The notes below the pieces were generated by a model, which saw nothing but the letters and a program-made list of their open reading frames with translations, did not search any database and was not told the DNA's origin. Of a stretch of DNA of 64,000 bases, positions 62,237 through 64,000 are shown one piece after another. The stretch spans positions 62,001 to 126,000 of the forward strand of contig NZ_AUHU01000012.1 in assembly GCF_000423345.1 (NCBI RefSeq). The letters are read 5' to 3'. The position numbers and the translations under genes were made by a program. Source of the stretch: Marinimicrobium agarilyticum DSM 16975 (lineage in GTDB: Bacteria; Pseudomonadota; Gammaproteobacteria; Pseudomonadales; Cellvibrionaceae). How positions within the stretch are numbered: the stretch's first letter is position 1; each line of letters opens with the position of its first letter.

Positions 62237-62893
62237 ATGAACATAAAAAAGATTGTCTCCGTTTTTCTGGGTTTGGTCCTTGTGCCTCCCCTGGCGCTGA
62301 GCCAGGAGTCCCTTGACCACAATATCTTTTACATTCATCAGGGGGAGGGGGTCGATCCCTGGGAGCTCAGCCTTCAATTTGGTCAGGTGTTACTGGAAGA
62401 AAAGCGTGGCGCGACCGTCAAGAACAGCCTGGTAGCCGAGCCCGCCGCTCACGACACTGAGAACGACGCCATACGGTTTACCTGGAACAAGCGGAAAGTA
62501 TTGACGGAGTGGGGCGGTCAGAACGAAGCCGTCTCGACCGTCACCCTGACCAACAAGGCCGGGGCTATTGATCTCGCGGGGGTGAAAGACCAGGTCGCAT
62601 TGGTTTTGGATATCAGAATCATAGACCGGCCCAGCGATCATGTGACCCTTTCTCTGGAAAGCAATTGGGACTGGAAAACCCGCGCCTCCATTCCGCTAAA
62701 AAGTGTCCTGCGTAGACTGCCCAAGAAGGAGTGGTTCAGTTTGCCTCTCCCTTTGCAATGCTTTAAAGGCGGAGATCTTGACTTCGGGAAGCTGACTTCA
62801 ATGATGCAGCTGCATACCGATGGTAACCTTGAGCTAGAAATCTCCAGCGCCAGGCTTGCCGCTTTTCCTCCCGAACAGGTCACTTGCCATTAA
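62237..62893 (+). CDS. Secreted ExoP-like galactose-binding-domain protein
   Basis: A 218-residue secreted protein. The leader ends near LALSQ. The body is one beta-sandwich with AIRFTWNKRKVLTEWGG, VALVLDIRIIDRPSDHVTLSLE, WFSLPLPLQCFKGG and ELEISSARLA; it resembles the C-terminal domain found in GH3 exo-glucanases of the ExoP type, but stands alone without a catalytic domain. A binding role or an accessory subunit for the upstream dehydrogenase-like protein is plausible. GAGG precedes the ATG. The gene ends before a bidirectional hairpin. Confidence 0.72.
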   Translation: MNIKKIVSVFLGLVLVPPLALSQESLDHNIFYIHQGEGVDPWELSLQFGQVLLEEKRGATVKNSLVAEPAAHDTENDAIRFTWNKRKVLTEWGGQNEAVSTVTLTNKAGAIDLAGVKDQVALVLDIRIIDRPSDHVTLSLESNWDWKTRASIPLKSVLRRLPKKEWFSLPLPLQCFKGGDLDFGKLTSMMQLHTDGNLELEISSARLAAFPPEQVTCH

Positions 62894-62962
62894 CCAAGGC
62901 CGGTCGGAATAGCGTCGCACAGCAGCCGGCTATTAGAATCACTGTTCAATTTGGCAGTGTGA

Positions 62963-62982
62963 GCCCCGCCCTTGGGCGGGGC
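62963..62982. terminator. Hairpin between convergent genes
   Basis: GCCCCGCCC (62963-62971) and GGGCGGGGC (62974-62982) form a perfect nine-base stem, located between the ExoP-like gene on plus and the GH50 gene on minus. Flanking T-runs are short on both strands; it probably ends both transcripts. Confidence 0.65.
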
Positions 62983-62987
62983 AAACT

Positions 62988-64000
62988 TTACTTCCCGTAC
63001 CGCTCGCGGTAGAGATTGAAGTTAATCTCCTTCGCTGCCTCCACCATCTCTGGGTAGGGAATGTCAGTCACGGTTACAAACCCGATATTGGCATTCTCGC
63101 CGTCAAAAGCGCGGCCGGTCACAGGCTCATCCACATACTGGAACCAGTGGGCACCCACCATATAGTCTTTTTCCAGTACGCTCTCCATATAGGCCTTGTA
63201 CATGCGAGCGCGGTCTTCCTGGCTGGCGGCGCTGACAATCCCGGGGTGGTAGTTGTCTGAGTCGGTGGTTGCGCCGATATGGAACTCGCCAATGACCACC
63301 GGTAAGTTGATATCCTCAAGGAAGTCCCACTGATGGGGTTGCATCCCCTCTTCATAAATATTGAAGCTGAGAACGTCACTATACTTGACCGAGGCTTTGA
63401 TGATTTCATCCGGCATACCCCAATTGGCCATGCGCGCACCCATGTACAAGTGATGGGGCAGATACTCCTTCAGAGTGCCGTGAACCACTTTAAAGTACTG
63501 CTCACCCAGGGCTTCCAACAGCAATGACAAATCGGCCACTTGCGCTCCGGTGTGCTGGCTCACAGAGGCGTCGGCGGCGAACACGTCCCAGTTATCAAAT
63601 TGACTGTCCCAGGCGCGGTTGAGTGCTTCGACGGTGCCGTACTTTTCTTTCAGACGGTCGGTAAACGCTTTCTTGGCAGGGCTTTTCGAGGCGTCTTTGC
63701 TCAGGGCATCCAGAATGACGCCATAGCGTTCAGCCACGGTGCCCTCGCGCTCGCCCCAGCTTTTTTCGTTGTCGATAAACACACCGACACACCAGGGGGA
63801 AGCTTTCACATCCTCAGCAATGACTTCAATGGTGGCACGGGCGCGTTCCGCAAACACCGGATCGAAGAAGTCTGGCATCAGCCCCCAGTGGTTGGTATGG
63901 CCGGACAGAGTCTGATAATCACCAATAATCCAGCCGTTGGCAAAGTAGGGGACTTTTTCATTCGGATAGAACGCCGGGTCCACCCAGTTTCCAAATGACG
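62988..64000 (-). CDS. GH50 beta-agarase, 5' part beyond the window end
   Basis: The C-terminal 337 residues of a third intact-looking GH50. The frame is open through the last base (SFGNWVDPAFYP at the window edge), so the start lies beyond 64000. FIDNEKSWG carries the acid/base Glu and VVIGEFHIG the nucleophile Glu; HWFQYVDEPVTGRAFDGEN aligns with the tails of the other copies. It differs more from the other two than they do from each other (for example GDYQTLSGHTNHWG in place of GNFKTVSSGNDYW), so a different product length or substrate preference is likely. Confidence 0.92.
   Translation of the reverse strand, partial: SFGNWVDPAFYPNEKVPYFANGWIIGDYQTLSGHTNHWGLMPDFFDPVFAERARATIEVIAEDVKASPWCVGVFIDNEKSWGEREGTVAERYGVILDALSKDASKSPAKKAFTDRLKEKYGTVEALNRAWDSQFDNWDVFAADASVSQHTGAQVADLSLLLEALGEQYFKVVHGTLKEYLPHHLYMGARMANWGMPDEIIKASVKYSDVLSFNIYEEGMQPHQWDFLEDINLPVVIGEFHIGATTDSDNYHPGIVSAASQEDRARMYKAYMESVLEKDYMVGAHWFQYVDEPVTGRAFDGENANIGFVTVTDIPYPEMVEAAKEINFNLYRERYGK

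Overview
The window looks like a red-algal galactan (agar/porphyran) utilisation locus from a marine gammaproteobacterium, probably of the Cellvibrionales (Saccharophagus/Teredinibacter/Gilvimarinus-like). This rests on gene content: three GH50 agarases plus a fourth remnant, a GH86 enzyme with three CBM6 modules, a GH117 exo-hydrolase, a GH16, a GH29, a sulfatase, three large TonB-dependent receptors, polyserine linkers typical of that order, and an anhydrogalactonate/KDG pathway. No RNA genes, insertion sequences, CRISPR arrays or phage genes were seen. Both window ends cut through genes.

Layout. (a) 1-5.8 kb, minus strand: TonB receptor, flavin-dependent halogenase homologue, SapC-family protein and an SMP-30 lactonase lipoprotein (cut by the window start). 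(b) 6.0-13.1 kb, minus strand: an operon for the anhydrogalactose end of the pathway: GntR regulator, cycloisomerase, MFS permease, KDG kinase, KDPG aldolase, GH50. (c) 13.3-17.9 kb, minus strand: a CBM6 protein with an unassigned domain, a short-chain dehydrogenase, a conserved lipoprotein and an IclR regulator. (d) 18.0-26.7 kb, plus strand: a compact unit of a solute-binding-like protein without signal peptide, two CaiB-type CoA-transferases, an enoyl-CoA hydratase, an AldA-like dehydrogenase, a GH2 enzyme and a cupin. (e) 26.8-36.9 kb, minus strand: GH86, the largest TonB receptor and a surface lipoprotein. (f) 37.3-54.8 kb, plus strand: sulfatase, third TonB receptor, GH16, sodium symporter, GH117, FAD oxidoreductase, ECF sigma factor, FecR-LamG anti-sigma-like protein, GH50, GH29 and a GH50 remnant. 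(g) 55.3-64 kb: an FG-GAP/ASPIC lipoprotein, a HEAT-repeat cytochrome protein and a small ExoP-like protein on plus, then a GH50 on minus running off the end.

Working model. GH86, GH16 and GH50 enzymes cut agar or porphyran outside or at the outer membrane. TonB receptors take up oligosaccharides. Sulfatase and GH29 trim sulfated L-sugars. The symporter brings small products into the cytoplasm, where GH117, which lacks a signal peptide, releases 3,6-anhydro-L-galactose. An aldehyde dehydrogenase (candidate at 22.4 kb), the cycloisomerase, KDG kinase and KDPG aldolase then lead to pyruvate and glyceraldehyde 3-phosphate.

Two regulatory layers are visible. A palindrome close to ATTGTNNACA(A/G)T recurs before TonB receptor 1, the GntR operon, the CBM6 gene, the conserved lipoprotein, the IclR divergon, TonB receptor 2, GH86, the sulfatase and the FG-GAP gene. 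I see no copy before any unit between 39 and 54.8 kb. That block instead carries its own sigma/FecR-LamG pair, of a type best known from Planctomycetes and Verrucomicrobia. The HEAT-cytochrome protein at 58.8 kb is also of that type, so part of the locus looks imported. The least explained parts are the CoA-linked unit (d) and the sigma/LamG pair embedded in the catabolic operon (f).
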